Shown here one piece after another: positions 14,010 to 21,218 of a DNA stretch of 64,000 nucleotides; the first letter of the stretch is position 1; every line of letters starts with the position of its first letter. This DNA is from a virus. The translations under genes and the position numbers were made by a program. The notes under the pieces were generated by a model. The model did not search any database, was not told the origin of the DNA, and saw nothing but the letters and a program-made list of their open reading frames with translations. The DNA lies in IMG/VR virus record IMGVR_UViG_3300032322_001011, positions 1 to 64,000 of that record. One strand, 5' to 3'.

Positions 14010-14570
14010 TTACTCTCCTTGTTTCTTGTTTGGGTATTTGAACTCATCTGATGGACTTGGAACACTATCAACAAACTCTGGCAACCACCACTCGTGGTAT
14101 GAACGATGTTTGTTTGGGTTACGTAATGGGAACATTGCAAAGTTTCCATGTGACTCAACGCTATTGACGATGAAATCAAATGCTTCTCCACCGTCAGCAA
14201 ATGATCCGTAGAACTTTCCTAACACATTGTCTGGAAGACTCAACATCACAATGCATTCCATTGGGCAATCTTCAAGTGCTTTTTTGCGGCTTGTTTCTCG
14301 GTTGCTCATGTTGAACTGTGGCTCACCAAAGAGAATGAAATCTTCACCGTTTGTTTCATCAAACAATGTTGGAAATGCTTCTCGTGATGCGTAGAAAAAG
14401 ATCATGTCATCTGGTATCCCAGTGAATGAACAACGATCATTTTGTTCATCGTATTCACCGAATGAAACGTAGACAGTTTTGTATTCCGATATCCCTAATT
14501 CAAGATCATCGAAATATGCACACTCAGCCCATGCTCCTGATGCACCTTCTGGAACGATTATGTCGCTCAT
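14010..14570 (-). CDS. Hypothetical protein
   Basis: 186 aa, start ATG at 14570 (MSDIIVPEGASG) with AAGGAA upstream. Acidic, with 'TVYVSFGEYDEQNDRCSFTGIPDDMIFFY' type beta segments and 'CPMECIVMLSLPDNVLG'. No family recognised. Tightly packed operon member. Confidence 0.55.
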   Translation of the reverse strand: MSDIIVPEGASGAWAECAYFDDLELGISEYKTVYVSFGEYDEQNDRCSFTGIPDDMIFFYASREAFPTLFDETNGEDFILFGEPQFNMSNRETSRKKALEDCPMECIVMLSLPDNVLGKFYGSFADGGEAFDFIVNSVESHGNFAMFPLRNPNKHRSYHEWWLPEFVDSVPSPSDEFKYPNKKQGE

Positions 14571-14572
14571 GT

Positions 14573-15052
14573 TTAGTTTCCTTCCCTTTGTGACCAAATG
14601 ATTTCAATTTCTTCTCTCATTGCCCGTGTGAATGTATCCCACATATGATCACTATTCAAGCACCCTGCAAACCATTGCAGTTTTTCTTCACCTGATTTAC
14701 CTTGAACAAGTGCTGTGAAATATTCTGCTTTTGCGGCATCCTCAGATTCTTCACCTTCTGGATCATCAACAGCCATTGGAAAATAGAACTCAATGTTCTC
14801 TTCAAGTTCTTGACGAATTGCATTTGGACTAAATGCAATGCAGTTTGAGTAATTCAAATCACCGTAACCGCACCCATCAAGCATTGGTCGCAATTCTTTT
14901 CCAACTTGATCTGCAATTTCTATTGCATCACCATCGCCACCTTCAAACAGTGTTTTCACTTCTTCTGCTGTTAGTTCGTTGGTATCAACAATGACACAAT
15001 GCTCCACGTACAGGATTGTTCCTGATTGTTGGCAAATGATTATTTTGGACAT
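14573..15052 (-). CDS. Hypothetical protein
   Basis: 159 aa from ATG at 15052 (MSKIIICQQSG) with AAAGGAG in front. 'SKIIICQQSGTILYVEHCVIVDT' then 'YGDLNYSNCIAFSPNAIRQELEENIEFYF'. Acidic. No family recognised. First gene after the four-hairpin element. Confidence 0.6.
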   Translation of the reverse strand: MSKIIICQQSGTILYVEHCVIVDTNELTAEEVKTLFEGGDGDAIEIADQVGKELRPMLDGCGYGDLNYSNCIAFSPNAIRQELEENIEFYFPMAVDDPEGEESEDAAKAEYFTALVQGKSGEEKLQWFAGCLNSDHMWDTFTRAMREEIEIIWSQREGN

Positions 15053-15130
15053 TTTCTCTCCTTTGTTGTTGGGACTCTCATTGAACCAGTTCGGAACACA
15101 CATTGCAACCTTTTTCCATAGAAATGCGAA

Positions 15131-15250
15131 AGTCCCCAGATGCCCCTCACAGGAAAGGCATTATCTGGGGACTCAATCCGCACCGAAACCCAAATCAGTG
15201 CGGCATTACCTCTGCTATTACTCAGAGGCTCGCTGACCACCCACTCAGCG
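15131..15250. other. Four hairpins in tandem in an intergenic region
   Basis: 11-bp stem 15131-15141/15163-15173; 6-bp stem CCGCAC 15178-15183/15198-15203; 6-bp stem CCTCTG 15209-15214/15223-15228 with 8-base loop; 6-bp stem CGCTGA 15231-15236/15245-15250 with 8-base loop. No coding potential. The first may terminate the gene ending at 15282; the other three have no such role. No cloverleaf could be closed. Confidence 0.6.
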
Positions 15251-15281
15251 AAAGGAGGAAAGAGAGTAGGTGATCAATCTT

Positions 15282-15497
15282 TTACCAAAGTGCTTTGACG
15301 TACTTGTGTGTTTCTTCTGCCACAGCATCTTTGTGAAATGGATCGTGCATTGATGAGCGAAGTGTTTCGGCAACATCAGATCGCACATTGGACAAAACAT
15401 TGAAATAGGCTTGACCGTATCTCCACGATGGTTTGAATTGGTGGTAATACTTATCAACACGTTCTAAAAACTCATCGTATGAAATCTTTTCTTTCAT
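15282..15497 (-). CDS. Small hypothetical protein
   Basis: 71 aa, MKEKISYDEFLERVDKYYHQ..., helical and charged, ending YVKALW. ATG overlaps the upstream stop (ATGA). No family recognised. Confidence 0.55.
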   Translation of the reverse strand: MKEKISYDEFLERVDKYYHQFKPSWRYGQAYFNVLSNVRSDVAETLRSSMHDPFHKDAVAEETHKYVKALW

Positions 15498-15928
15498 TGC
15501 ATCACCATTTGCATTGCGTACTGAACTGCTTCAAATATGTCATGGCAAGCGTACAACTTAGTTTTTGATTGAACTTCAATGACATCAAACCAAGGATTAT
15601 CGAGATATTCGTATTTCTTTTTCTCGTTTACCGCTTCGTCTAACTCTTCATCGTTGTTGATTCCCCATCTTTCTAAATCTTCCTCGTTCAGAATCAATGC
15701 TGATGTTGTGTATCCCGATTTCTTGTTTCGTGGGATGTCAATTCTCAAACTTCCCGACACCACAACTACTAACGGATTGATGTAGTCGTTGATCAACACC
15801 AATGTTTTGTTTGGTCTTCCGACATACCATTCCGCACCTGCTCGGTGAACATTTGGACTGATGTTCCACACAACATCGGGGACATTACAAAGATTTGTCC
15901 CATTGACAATGATGTTTCCAGTTTTCAT
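15494..15928 (-). CDS. Hypothetical protein
   Basis: 144 aa. Beta-rich N-terminus (IIVNGTNLCNVPDVVWNIS), 'LVVVVSGSLRIDIPR' in the middle and an acidic linker; helical end (HDIFEAVQYAMQMVMQ). A GGGGACATTACA box lies inside its first codons (15878-15889). Overlaps both neighbours by four bases. Confidence 0.55.
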   Translation of the reverse strand: MKTGNIIVNGTNLCNVPDVVWNISPNVHRAGAEWYVGRPNKTLVLINDYINPLVVVVSGSLRIDIPRNKKSGYTTSALILNEEDLERWGINNDEELDEAVNEKKKYEYLDNPWFDVIEVQSKTKLYACHDIFEAVQYAMQMVMQ

Positions 15929-16077
15929 TCTTTACCTGCTTTTTCCAATTCTGCTTCTAATTCTTTGATTCTTTCGTTCAACTCATCAACAACTAATTGC
16001 CATTTTTCGTCTGCAATTCTTGTTGCACGATTTGCCGCACCTATTTGTGCTTGCTTTGCTTGTTTATCGGTTGGCAT
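15925..16077 (-). CDS. Small coiled-coil protein (50 aa)
   Basis: MPTDKQAKQAQIGAANRATR then a heptad-like region WQLVVDELNERIKELEAELEKA. Overlaps the next ATG (ATGA). Likely a helical oligomer; function unknown. Confidence 0.5.
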   Translation of the reverse strand: MPTDKQAKQAQIGAANRATRIADEKWQLVVDELNERIKELEAELEKAGKE

Positions 16078-16379
16078 TACTCTTCTACCTTTTTTATTTC
16101 AAGACAAAGCAACGCAACACTGGCATCAGTGTTCATTTCTTCAAACATTCTTCCTTCGTGTTCAACATTGTGATAGGGGTACGCAGTTGCTCTCATGTAC
16201 GGTTCTCCATACACCGAAATGTTGATGTCCCATTCCCCACCGCCAAGTTCTTCAGGAATTGTCACACCTTGCCACTCATCAAAGTCATCGTGAAATACCT
16301 TCTCTTTACGAATTGCTTTTTCTGCAAAGTAAAGTGCTTCTTCTGTTAGGTACTTCACTAACTCTTCGCTTTTTGTCAT
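16077..16379 (-). CDS. Hypothetical protein
   Basis: 100 aa from ATG at 16379 (MTKSEELVKYL), chosen because it overlaps the upstream TGA; a start two codons earlier is possible. Helical N-terminus and a beta-rich middle (GEWDINISVYGEPYMRATAYPYHN). No family recognised. Confidence 0.55.
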   Translation of the reverse strand: MTKSEELVKYLTEEALYFAEKAIRKEKVFHDDFDEWQGVTIPEELGGGEWDINISVYGEPYMRATAYPYHNVEHEGRMFEEMNTDASVALLCLEIKKVEE

Positions 16380-16609
16380 GAACATACTTCCTCCAAGTAT
16401 TCCAAATCAATGTTGAATAAATAAACCACATGACCTTCAGGTGCGTAAAACTTTGCATACTCACCTGAGAAATCATCTTCAAATGCGCTGTCCACGTTAC
16501 CAATGTATTTGAGTTTTGCAACGTCTTCAACGTCATAAAACTGGTTGGTGTTTACGGCTGGGATCATCAGTGCGGCCTCAACCAAATCTCTGCGAATTGT
16601 TGGTGTCAT
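16376..16609 (-). CDS. Small hypothetical protein
   Basis: 77 aa from ATG at 16609 (MTPTIRRDLVEAAL), overlapping the upstream TAA. Ends FNIDLEYLEEVCS. No family recognised. Confidence 0.55.
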   Translation of the reverse strand: MTPTIRRDLVEAALMIPAVNTNQFYDVEDVAKLKYIGNVDSAFEDDFSGEYAKFYAPEGHVVYLFNIDLEYLEEVCS

Positions 16610-17109
16610 TAGAAGTGGAAGTCCCAAATGACTGCGTACTGATTCTCAGGCGCATTTGCAACACGGTCACGGAAGTACTTCAAATTAGACGTGTAAGTTT
16701 CAGTATCAAACACTTGTGAATGTGAGTCATATCCTGAGTTCTCAGACATTCTAAGAACTTTCATTGCTCTGTAAGAAGCCAAGTAATCGTCACCTTCAAG
16801 TTGCTTTTCTTTTCCAATGTTTGAGATGCTAACAAGTTCAGAAATTGTTAGATCACCGACTTGTTCAAGAAGACGATCAATTTCGTTCTGCATTGACGCT
16901 TGCCACATTGCAATCTTTTTATCGAAAAGTTCAGGATTGGTTTTGTAGCAGAGAATGTTTGAACCATCAAACTCTCCATCCCATCTTCCACCAATCTCAC
17001 TCCAGTCAGACCATCGGTCTTGGGCGCAGGAATCAACAAACTTGTACGCTTTTGATTCTGCTTCTTTTCCGCTAGTTGCTTCAACTAGCAAGATGTGTCC
17101 GATATGCAT
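16609..17109 (-). CDS. Conserved actinophage protein ('WSDWxEIGGRW')
   Basis: 166 aa from ATG at 17109 (MHIGHILLVEAT) behind AAGGAG. Early motif 'LLVEATSGKEAESKAYKFVD' and 'RWSDWSEIGGRWDGEF' (~35-50) are, from memory, shared by small proteins of many actinophages. The rest is helical and charged. Function unknown. Confidence 0.6.
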   Translation of the reverse strand: MHIGHILLVEATSGKEAESKAYKFVDSCAQDRWSDWSEIGGRWDGEFDGSNILCYKTNPELFDKKIAMWQASMQNEIDRLLEQVGDLTISELVSISNIGKEKQLEGDDYLASYRAMKVLRMSENSGYDSHSQVFDTETYTSNLKYFRDRVANAPENQYAVIWDFHF

Positions 17110-17137
17110 TTCTTTCTCCTTATTGGGTTTGTGTTTT

Positions 17138-17458
17138 TTACAGGGTTTCTTCTTCGTCAAAATCTTCGTAGATGTCTACTTGGATTTCAACAAAATCTTC
17201 TTCAAGTGGGTTCTCGGTAATAAAGTAGCCGATGCGATTGACCCAATGCAAGCCACTCATGAGCCACGTTCCTTCGTCACCATCCACCCATGTCCAAACA
17301 TTTGCTTCTGGTGCGGCTTGAACAAAAGTGAATTGCTCATCGTACGTTTCAAACATTGTCCCATTCCAACCATTATCCCCGAATGGGTTTTGAATTGGCT
17401 TGTATTTCTCTTCCCAAGCGGTGAGTGCCGCTTCCATCTGCTCTGTTACTTCAGCCAT
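17138..17458 (-). CDS. Conserved actinophage protein
   Basis: 106 aa. 'YKPIQNPF', 'MFETYDEQFTFV', 'VWTWVDGDEGTWLMSGLHWVNRIGYFITE': Trp/Tyr-rich pattern I recognise from small actinophage proteins of unknown function. Acidic tail. Overlaps the upstream membrane peptide. Confidence 0.6.
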   Translation of the reverse strand: MAEVTEQMEAALTAWEEKYKPIQNPFGDNGWNGTMFETYDEQFTFVQAAPEANVWTWVDGDEGTWLMSGLHWVNRIGYFITENPLEEDFVEIQVDIYEDFDEEETL

Positions 17459-17576
17459 TACGCTTCTCCTTTGCTTTGAAATAAAAAGTTGTTTGAATTA
17501 CTCCGTATGCAATACCAATCCACATCCAAATTGTTTCTGTTGGAAGTGTAATTGTTACGTCTGCAAATATCGACAT
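17451..17576 (-). CDS. Small single-pass membrane protein (41 aa)
   Basis: MSIFADVTITLPTETIWMWI followed by GIAYGVIQTTFYF and a basic tail KAKEKRNG. One hydrophobic segment with positive residues after it, so probably N-out/C-in. TAATG coupling upstream. Function unknown. Confidence 0.45.
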   Translation of the reverse strand: MSIFADVTITLPTETIWMWIGIAYGVIQTTFYFKAKEKRNG

Positions 17577-17716
17577 TATTCACTCTCCTCTTCTGATGAG
17601 TTCCAAGCATCTAAAAATGCTTTTGTCAAATCATCTAAAGTACCGTCATCTACAATCTGGTTACCTTTGATGTCACAAACTGTTTTGTCTTTTGTGTTGA
17701 TGTATACCGTTGCCAT
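17576..17716 (-). CDS. Small acidic protein (46 aa)
   Basis: MATVYINTKDKTVCDIKGNQ... ending SSEEESE. Coupled to both neighbours by TAATG overlaps. No family recognised. Confidence 0.45.
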   Translation of the reverse strand: MATVYINTKDKTVCDIKGNQIVDDGTLDDLTKAFLDAWNSSEEESE

Positions 17717-17895
17717 TACAAAGTTTTCCCTTCTTCAATCGCTTCTACTCTTAGCAACTCGCTAGTTTCCAGAATGAACTCACCTTTATCTGATGCGTGT
17801 TCTTCTGCTGTTGTTGGACTGTCTGCTTCAATTTCATACACAGTGGTTTGAATTGATGTGTAATACACACGATACCTCTGGAGTTTCATTGTCAT
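17716..17895 (-). CDS. Small conserved-type phage protein (59 aa)
   Basis: MTMKLQRYRVYYTSIQTTVY then 'EIEADSPTTAEEHASDKGEF', a beta-beta-helix pattern common in small phage proteins. ATG overlaps the upstream stop (ATGA). Function unknown. Confidence 0.5.
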   Translation of the reverse strand: MTMKLQRYRVYYTSIQTTVYEIEADSPTTAEEHASDKGEFILETSELLRVEAIEEGKTL

Positions 17896-18092
17896 CCTTC
17901 CATTGCGACAAGTATTTGCATAACTTCCCAGCCAAGTTCTATTGAACGGTCTGCCAAAGAACCACCAATTCTGTCAAGCAAGTCAAGACACTCATCTTTA
18001 GATAGTTCGGGGCGGAGTGACTGAACGTCTTCCCATGTCCACCTAATTATCACCATGTCATCTTCTTCGTTCTTCTTTAGTTTCTTAGCCAT
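17892..18092 (-). CDS. Small hypothetical protein
   Basis: 66 aa from ATG at 18092 (MAKKLKKNEEDD) behind AAAGGAG. Helical: VQSLRPELSKDECLDLLDRI. First gene of an eleven-gene run, with its own promoter at 18124-18152. Confidence 0.55.
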   Translation of the reverse strand: MAKKLKKNEEDDMVIIRWTWEDVQSLRPELSKDECLDLLDRIGGSLADRSIELGWEVMQILVAMEG

Positions 18093-18123
18093 TGATGTTC
18101 TCCTTTGTTCGTTGGTGTATGGA

Positions 18124-18152
18124 ACACTACAGACATCGAAATGGAATAGCAA
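18124..18152 (-). promoter_or_regulatory. Promoter TTGCTA-17-TAGTGT
   Basis: -35 at 18147-18152, -10 at 18124-18129, spacer 17 on the minus strand, about 30 bases before the ATG at 18092. Confidence 0.55.
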
Positions 18153-18169
18153 CCTTCATTCCAAACTTT

Positions 18170-18604
18170 TTACCCAGCCTTACCCCGTGTGGCTTTTCCT
18201 AGATACCCCTCTTTGCGAGACAGCATTACACGTTTAGCCGCAGTTGATTTAGAGATATTGAATGCTTTTGCAACGGCCTCAATCGGAGAAACTTTGTAAT
18301 TGACTGCATCCTTGTAAATAGTTGCAACCTCTTCCAACAGATCATCGGGCAAAGTAGAACCACGTTGTGCTCCTGTGAGTGTTGCGTTGAACTTTGGTTT
18401 CGGAAATGCTCGCACTGTTGCTTCTTTTGCCAATTTGATTAGAGGTATGCGCCGAGTCAATTCAACAGTAATTTGTGAATCATCAGTAGACGAAACGCCG
18501 TATCCAACAAAACGATTTTCACCTTCAACTGTGTTGAACTCTATTGACACAAAATACTTTTTGTCGGTAACTGGATCTTTCCATGAGAGAACTACTGCTG
18601 ACAT
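18170..18604 (-). CDS. Helix-turn-helix DNA-binding protein
   Basis: 144 aa. The C-terminal ~60 residues 'EEVATIYKDAVNYKVSPIEAVAKAFNISKSTAAKRVMLSRKEGYLG' form a helix-turn-helix of the kind found in actinobacterial and phage proteins (S-x-S-T-A-A-x-x-V-x-x-A/S-R). The N-terminal half is beta-rich. It overlaps the WhiB gene by 13 bases, so the two regulators are co-expressed. Confidence 0.65.
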   Translation of the reverse strand: MSAVVLSWKDPVTDKKYFVSIEFNTVEGENRFVGYGVSSTDDSQITVELTRRIPLIKLAKEATVRAFPKPKFNATLTGAQRGSTLPDDLLEEVATIYKDAVNYKVSPIEAVAKAFNISKSTAAKRVMLSRKEGYLGKATRGKAG

Positions 18605-18912
18605 TGTGCTTTTCTCTCTTTCACCATTTTTGATCTAATTGCGGCACGACCCCGTGTTGTAGTGCCACCCCAAATACCTATTTCAAAATTATCAATGGCA
18701 AAATTGAGACAACTTTGCTTGACGGGACAGGCATTACAATATTTTTCAATCACTGTTTTGTAATCGGTTTTTCCTGCTAATTTTTCAGGGAAGAATTGTT
18801 CTGCTGGTGCGTTTTTGCAAGTACCACGTTTCATCCATGTCATTGGCTCACGTAAAATAACTGGCTTGCGAATCTCTTCTTGTTGATTGATGTAAGCAGT
18901 TACTTCTATCAT
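18592..18912 (-). CDS. WhiB-family Fe-S transcription factor (1)
   Basis: 106 aa from ATG at 18912 (MIEVTAYINQQ), overlapping the upstream TGA. Four cysteines C32, C59-x2-C62-x5-C68 and the G-I-W-G-G turn (79-83) are the WhiB signature. Wbl proteins bind [4Fe-4S] clusters and act with the primary sigma factor in actinobacteria; phage members are known (for example WhiBTM4). This points to an actinobacterial host. Confidence 0.9.
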   Translation of the reverse strand: MIEVTAYINQQEEIRKPVILREPMTWMKRGTCKNAPAEQFFPEKLAGKTDYKTVIEKYCNACPVKQSCLNFAIDNFEIGIWGGTTTRGRAAIRSKMVKERKAQCQQ

Positions 18913-19238
18913 GCTTCCTCCATTTCCCAGAAGCCAAAGCAAGCACCATCGGAATCTAATGTTCCAAAGGTGCATCCTTCTGGTGCGATTGCATCCATCA
19001 CATTGAAGAGATGGTCTACGAGAAACATTTCTTGTTCCTCGTCACGAACTGCTTTGGGGTCAATCATTGCGAACAGGACATCAGTCCAATCGTCAAGGAT
19101 TGCTTCTTTGATTTTTGGGTCGTGTTCCCCGATGACTGTAAGGAAGGCTTTTGCCAAATCCTCGGTACGGAGTGTTCCTTCAGAAACGATGGAGTTTACC
19201 CACACATCTCCCAAAGGCTTGATATTTTCGTATGCCAT
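18909..19238 (-). CDS. Hypothetical protein
   Basis: 109 aa, MAYENIKPLGDVW. 'LRTEDLAKAFLTVIGEHDP' and 'FLVDHLFNVMDAIAPEGCTFGTLDSDGACFGFW'. Resembles small actinophage proteins from memory; no function. Clear Shine-Dalgarno AAAGGAG and promoter; heads the WhiB operon. Confidence 0.6.
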   Translation of the reverse strand: MAYENIKPLGDVWVNSIVSEGTLRTEDLAKAFLTVIGEHDPKIKEAILDDWTDVLFAMIDPKAVRDEEQEMFLVDHLFNVMDAIAPEGCTFGTLDSDGACFGFWEMEEA

Positions 19239-19262
19239 TGTTGCTCCTTTGTTAGGAGCATC

Positions 19263-19291
19263 ACATTACAGGTTCAGAATGGAAGTGGCAA
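19263..19291 (-). promoter_or_regulatory. Promoter TTGCCA-17-TAATGT
   Basis: -35 at 19286-19291, -10 at 19263-19268, spacer 17 on the minus strand; drives 18909-19238 and the WhiB gene behind it. The -10 lies in the recurrent TGTAATGT box. Confidence 0.6.
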
Positions 19292-19293
19292 CT

Positions 19294-19449
19294 CTATTCT
19301 GAGTCTTTTTTTCCGTGTTTGACCATTGGTATGTATTTTTCAGGCAAAGTACTCCCACCACATTGATGCATGGGTGGGTAGTTGGTTCGCACATACAAAA
19401 CAACTTTGTGGTTACACCAAGGGCATAAATATGTCGTACCTTTTGACAT
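19294..19449 (-). CDS. Small zinc-ribbon-like protein (51 aa)
   Basis: MSKGTTYLCPWCNHKVVLYV, then 'HQCGGSTLPEKYI'. C9-x2-C12 and C30 could bind zinc together with a His. ATG overlaps the lysozyme-like gene's TAA. No family name assigned. Confidence 0.5.
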   Translation of the reverse strand: MSKGTTYLCPWCNHKVVLYVRTNYPPMHQCGGSTLPEKYIPMVKHGKKDSE

Positions 19450-19982
19450 TACAAACTCCAGTGCCTCAATCCGCCATTATCAAGTAAATACTTGCTTACT
19501 TTTAGGTTGCAGTCAAGTGTTCTGAGAAGTTTTATTTCTCCACCACAAATGTTCCTTGTTACGGTCTGCCATGAAGAATTGACTTGTAGAAGGCCGCTAT
19601 CAAATGAACCGTTTTTATTTAGTGTCCAAACGATCTTTCCATTGGCGTTCCATCGGGCATTTACCGCATCTGGGTTGCAACGGCTTTCACGATATGCGAT
19701 ATACGAGAACACCTGTACGGGGACTAAACCGTAGTCACGAAATGCCTGCTCAAACTGAGGGCATCTCTTTGACTTATCTGCTGGGATTCTTGGGTCAATA
19801 GGTTCTGGAATCGTTGTGGTTGTAGTTGGCACAATCAAATATGGCTCAACTTGTATTGGGGTTTTTGGGTAAACAGATTCTGGTGTACTTGCTGTGTTTG
19901 GGGACATTACAGAAAAGATGGAAGCGAGAACAAGATTTCCTGTCAGCGCAACCGTTTTGAGTATTTCCGACAATCTAAGCAT
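19449..19982 (-). CDS. Membrane-anchored or secreted lysozyme-like protein
   Basis: 177 aa. The N-terminus has a hydrophobic segment (VALTGNLVLASIFSVMS, ~11-27) acting as signal or anchor, then a Thr/Pro linker (VPTTTTTIPEPIDP), then a lysozyme-like domain: E99 in 'AYRESRCNP', 'GSFDSGLLQVNSSW' (~124-137) and paired cysteines. This is the goose-type/SLT pattern. It may cleave peptidoglycan outside the membrane, at lysis or for superinfection control. It lies among regulators, not with tail genes. Confidence 0.65.
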   Translation of the reverse strand: MLRLSEILKTVALTGNLVLASIFSVMSPNTASTPESVYPKTPIQVEPYLIVPTTTTTIPEPIDPRIPADKSKRCPQFEQAFRDYGLVPVQVFSYIAYRESRCNPDAVNARWNANGKIVWTLNKNGSFDSGLLQVNSSWQTVTRNICGGEIKLLRTLDCNLKVSKYLLDNGGLRHWSL

Positions 19983-20005
19983 TCACTATCCTTTGTTCGG
20001 GTAAT

Positions 20006-20035
20006 AAAAAAGCCCCATCCATTGAAGTATGGGGC
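20006..20035 (-). terminator. Rho-independent terminator
   Basis: GCCCCAT (20012-20018) / ATGGGGC (20029-20035), 10-base loop, followed on the minus strand by six U. Ends the WhiB-2 transcript. Confidence 0.8.
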
Positions 20036-20075
20036 GCAAGGCTCGATATGGGGAGCACTACTAGTTTACACGATG

Positions 20076-20492
20076 TCAGCCCTCTAACAACCTCTTGAGC
20101 AACTTTTTTAGATCGGGCAATTTATCTCCAATATTGGGGATTTCTTCAATAAGCACATATTCTGTGTCTTCCATATCATCATGTGCTTCACAACAAATGG
20201 GGCAAATGCAGCCTTGACGATAACGTGTAACAGTCCCGTGTTCAGCAAGAAATTGTTGCTTTGAGTCTTTTTGCATTGGCAATCGTTCTTGTGGTGTTAG
20301 TCCACCCCACACTCCGTATATTTCTTTCTTACCGAACGACAAACAGTCTGCCCAAACTGGACAGACATTGCAGACTTTTTTTGCTATTGCGTAATTGATT
20401 TCTGGAGTTGTCGTTTCAAACGGTGGAAACCAAATGTCTCCGTGTTTTTTTCTACATAAAGAATCTGACATCCAGTCAGGTGTTGTTATCAT
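20076..20492 (-). CDS. WhiB-family protein (2) with a C-terminal 'HGT...GCxCxxC' extension
   Basis: 138 aa from ATG at 20492, overlapping the upstream TGA. WhiB core: C13, C41-x2-C44-x5-C50, G-V-W-G-G 60-64. The extension 'HGTVTRYRQGCICPICCEAH' (85-104) adds four more cysteines and matches an actinobacterial small-domain motif (HGTxxxYxxGCxCxxC) often found alone. It may be a DNA-contacting module fused to the Wbl domain. The C-terminus is charged and helical (LPDLKKLLKRLLEG). Confidence 0.85.
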   Translation of the reverse strand: MITTPDWMSDSLCRKKHGDIWFPPFETTTPEINYAIAKKVCNVCPVWADCLSFGKKEIYGVWGGLTPQERLPMQKDSKQQFLAEHGTVTRYRQGCICPICCEAHDDMEDTEYVLIEEIPNIGDKLPDLKKLLKRLLEG

Positions 20493-20881
20493 TCTGCTCC
20501 GTCTTCTACCCAATTTTGCAAGTCTCCTGATGACCAGAAGATTGGAAGACCTAAGCGTTGTGCTTCAGCAAGTTCATCAATATGCCAGTCAGCACCTTCA
20601 GCAATCTCATCAACAAAAACAGCATCGCATCGTTTCATTATCTGAAAGCAATACTCGTTGTAAAATTCGTAACCTCTTGGGTGACGCTTCTCCCAGTAGT
20701 AAGTGAGCGCAGGAATAACTGGCAAACAAATACCACTCGTGTATAAATCATCAGCAATGTCAATTGCTGTGTTCACGTTTTCTTCTGAATCGCTATGTAC
20801 GCAAGTACCAACGATGTATACGTGCGGCAAAAGGATGTGAGCAAGCGTTCTCATAAACTCTTTGTTTACTCCCTCTGCCAT
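20489..20881 (-). CDS. DUF4406-like / nucleoside deoxyribosyltransferase-fold protein
   Basis: 130 aa from ATG at 20881, with AGAGGA in front; a GTG at 20920 coupled to the upstream stop is the alternative. 'VYIVGTCVHSDSEENVNTAI' Rossmann-like start, 'MKRCDAVFVDEIAEGADWHIDELAEAQRLGLPIF' end, typical of DUF4406 and nucleoside 2-deoxyribosyltransferase-like folds. Could act on nucleotides or nucleotide signals. Confidence 0.55.
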   Translation of the reverse strand: MAEGVNKEFMRTLAHILLPHVYIVGTCVHSDSEENVNTAIDIADDLYTSGICLPVIPALTYYWEKRHPRGYEFYNEYCFQIMKRCDAVFVDEIAEGADWHIDELAEAQRLGLPIFWSSGDLQNWVEDGAE

Positions 20882-20919
20882 GATGTCCTCTGAGTAATTC
20901 CTCAGATGGAAGTCAGCCA

Positions 20920-20997
20920 CTACGAATTCCTATTCATATTAGAACGAATAGCCATGTAGTAGCAAGCAAGTGCAAAAACAATGAATACTTTTGTCAT
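20920..20997 (-). CDS. Micro-membrane protein (25 aa)
   Basis: Reads MTKVFIVFALACYYMAIRSN and ends MNRNS. One hydrophobic helix with a basic C-terminus, ATG overlapping the upstream TGA. Possibly real because of the coupling; function unknown. Confidence 0.4.
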   Translation of the reverse strand: MTKVFIVFALACYYMAIRSNMNRNS

Positions 20998-21218
20998 CAC
21001 TTTTCCTGTAACCATTTCAGACCATTACGAAGATATACGGTGGCGTAGCAGAAGGCCATGAATATAAATCCGTATTGCTTGGTTTGAACAGCAAAGATAA
21101 TCCAAAGCAATTCATTGACTGAAAGAAAAAAGAATGCGTGAGCGTGTTTCTTTCCCACGTACCACATTCCCGTAACGCCAAAGATGGCAAGCACCCATGA
21201 CCATATTTGTCCACTCAT
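20997..21218 (-). CDS. Small membrane protein
   Basis: 73 aa with two to three hydrophobic stretches (IWSWVLAIFGVTGMWYV, AFFFLSVNELLWIIFAV, YGFIFMAFCYATVYL), Lys-rich tail. AGGAG Shine-Dalgarno. Resembles small membrane proteins of actinophages; no function assigned. Confidence 0.6.
   Translation of the reverse strand: MSGQIWSWVLAIFGVTGMWYVGKKHAHAFFFLSVNELLWIIFAVQTKQYGFIFMAFCYATVYLRNGLKWLQEK

Noticed and set aside
15040-15240. 66-codon minus-strand ORF over the hairpin element
   Set aside because: It runs across all four hairpins and the start of the next gene's leader, has no Shine-Dalgarno and unlikely composition.
15131-15250. tRNA-like molecule made of the hairpins
   Set aside because: Three stems resemble D, anticodon and T arms in number, but no acceptor stem pairs and loop sizes do not fit.
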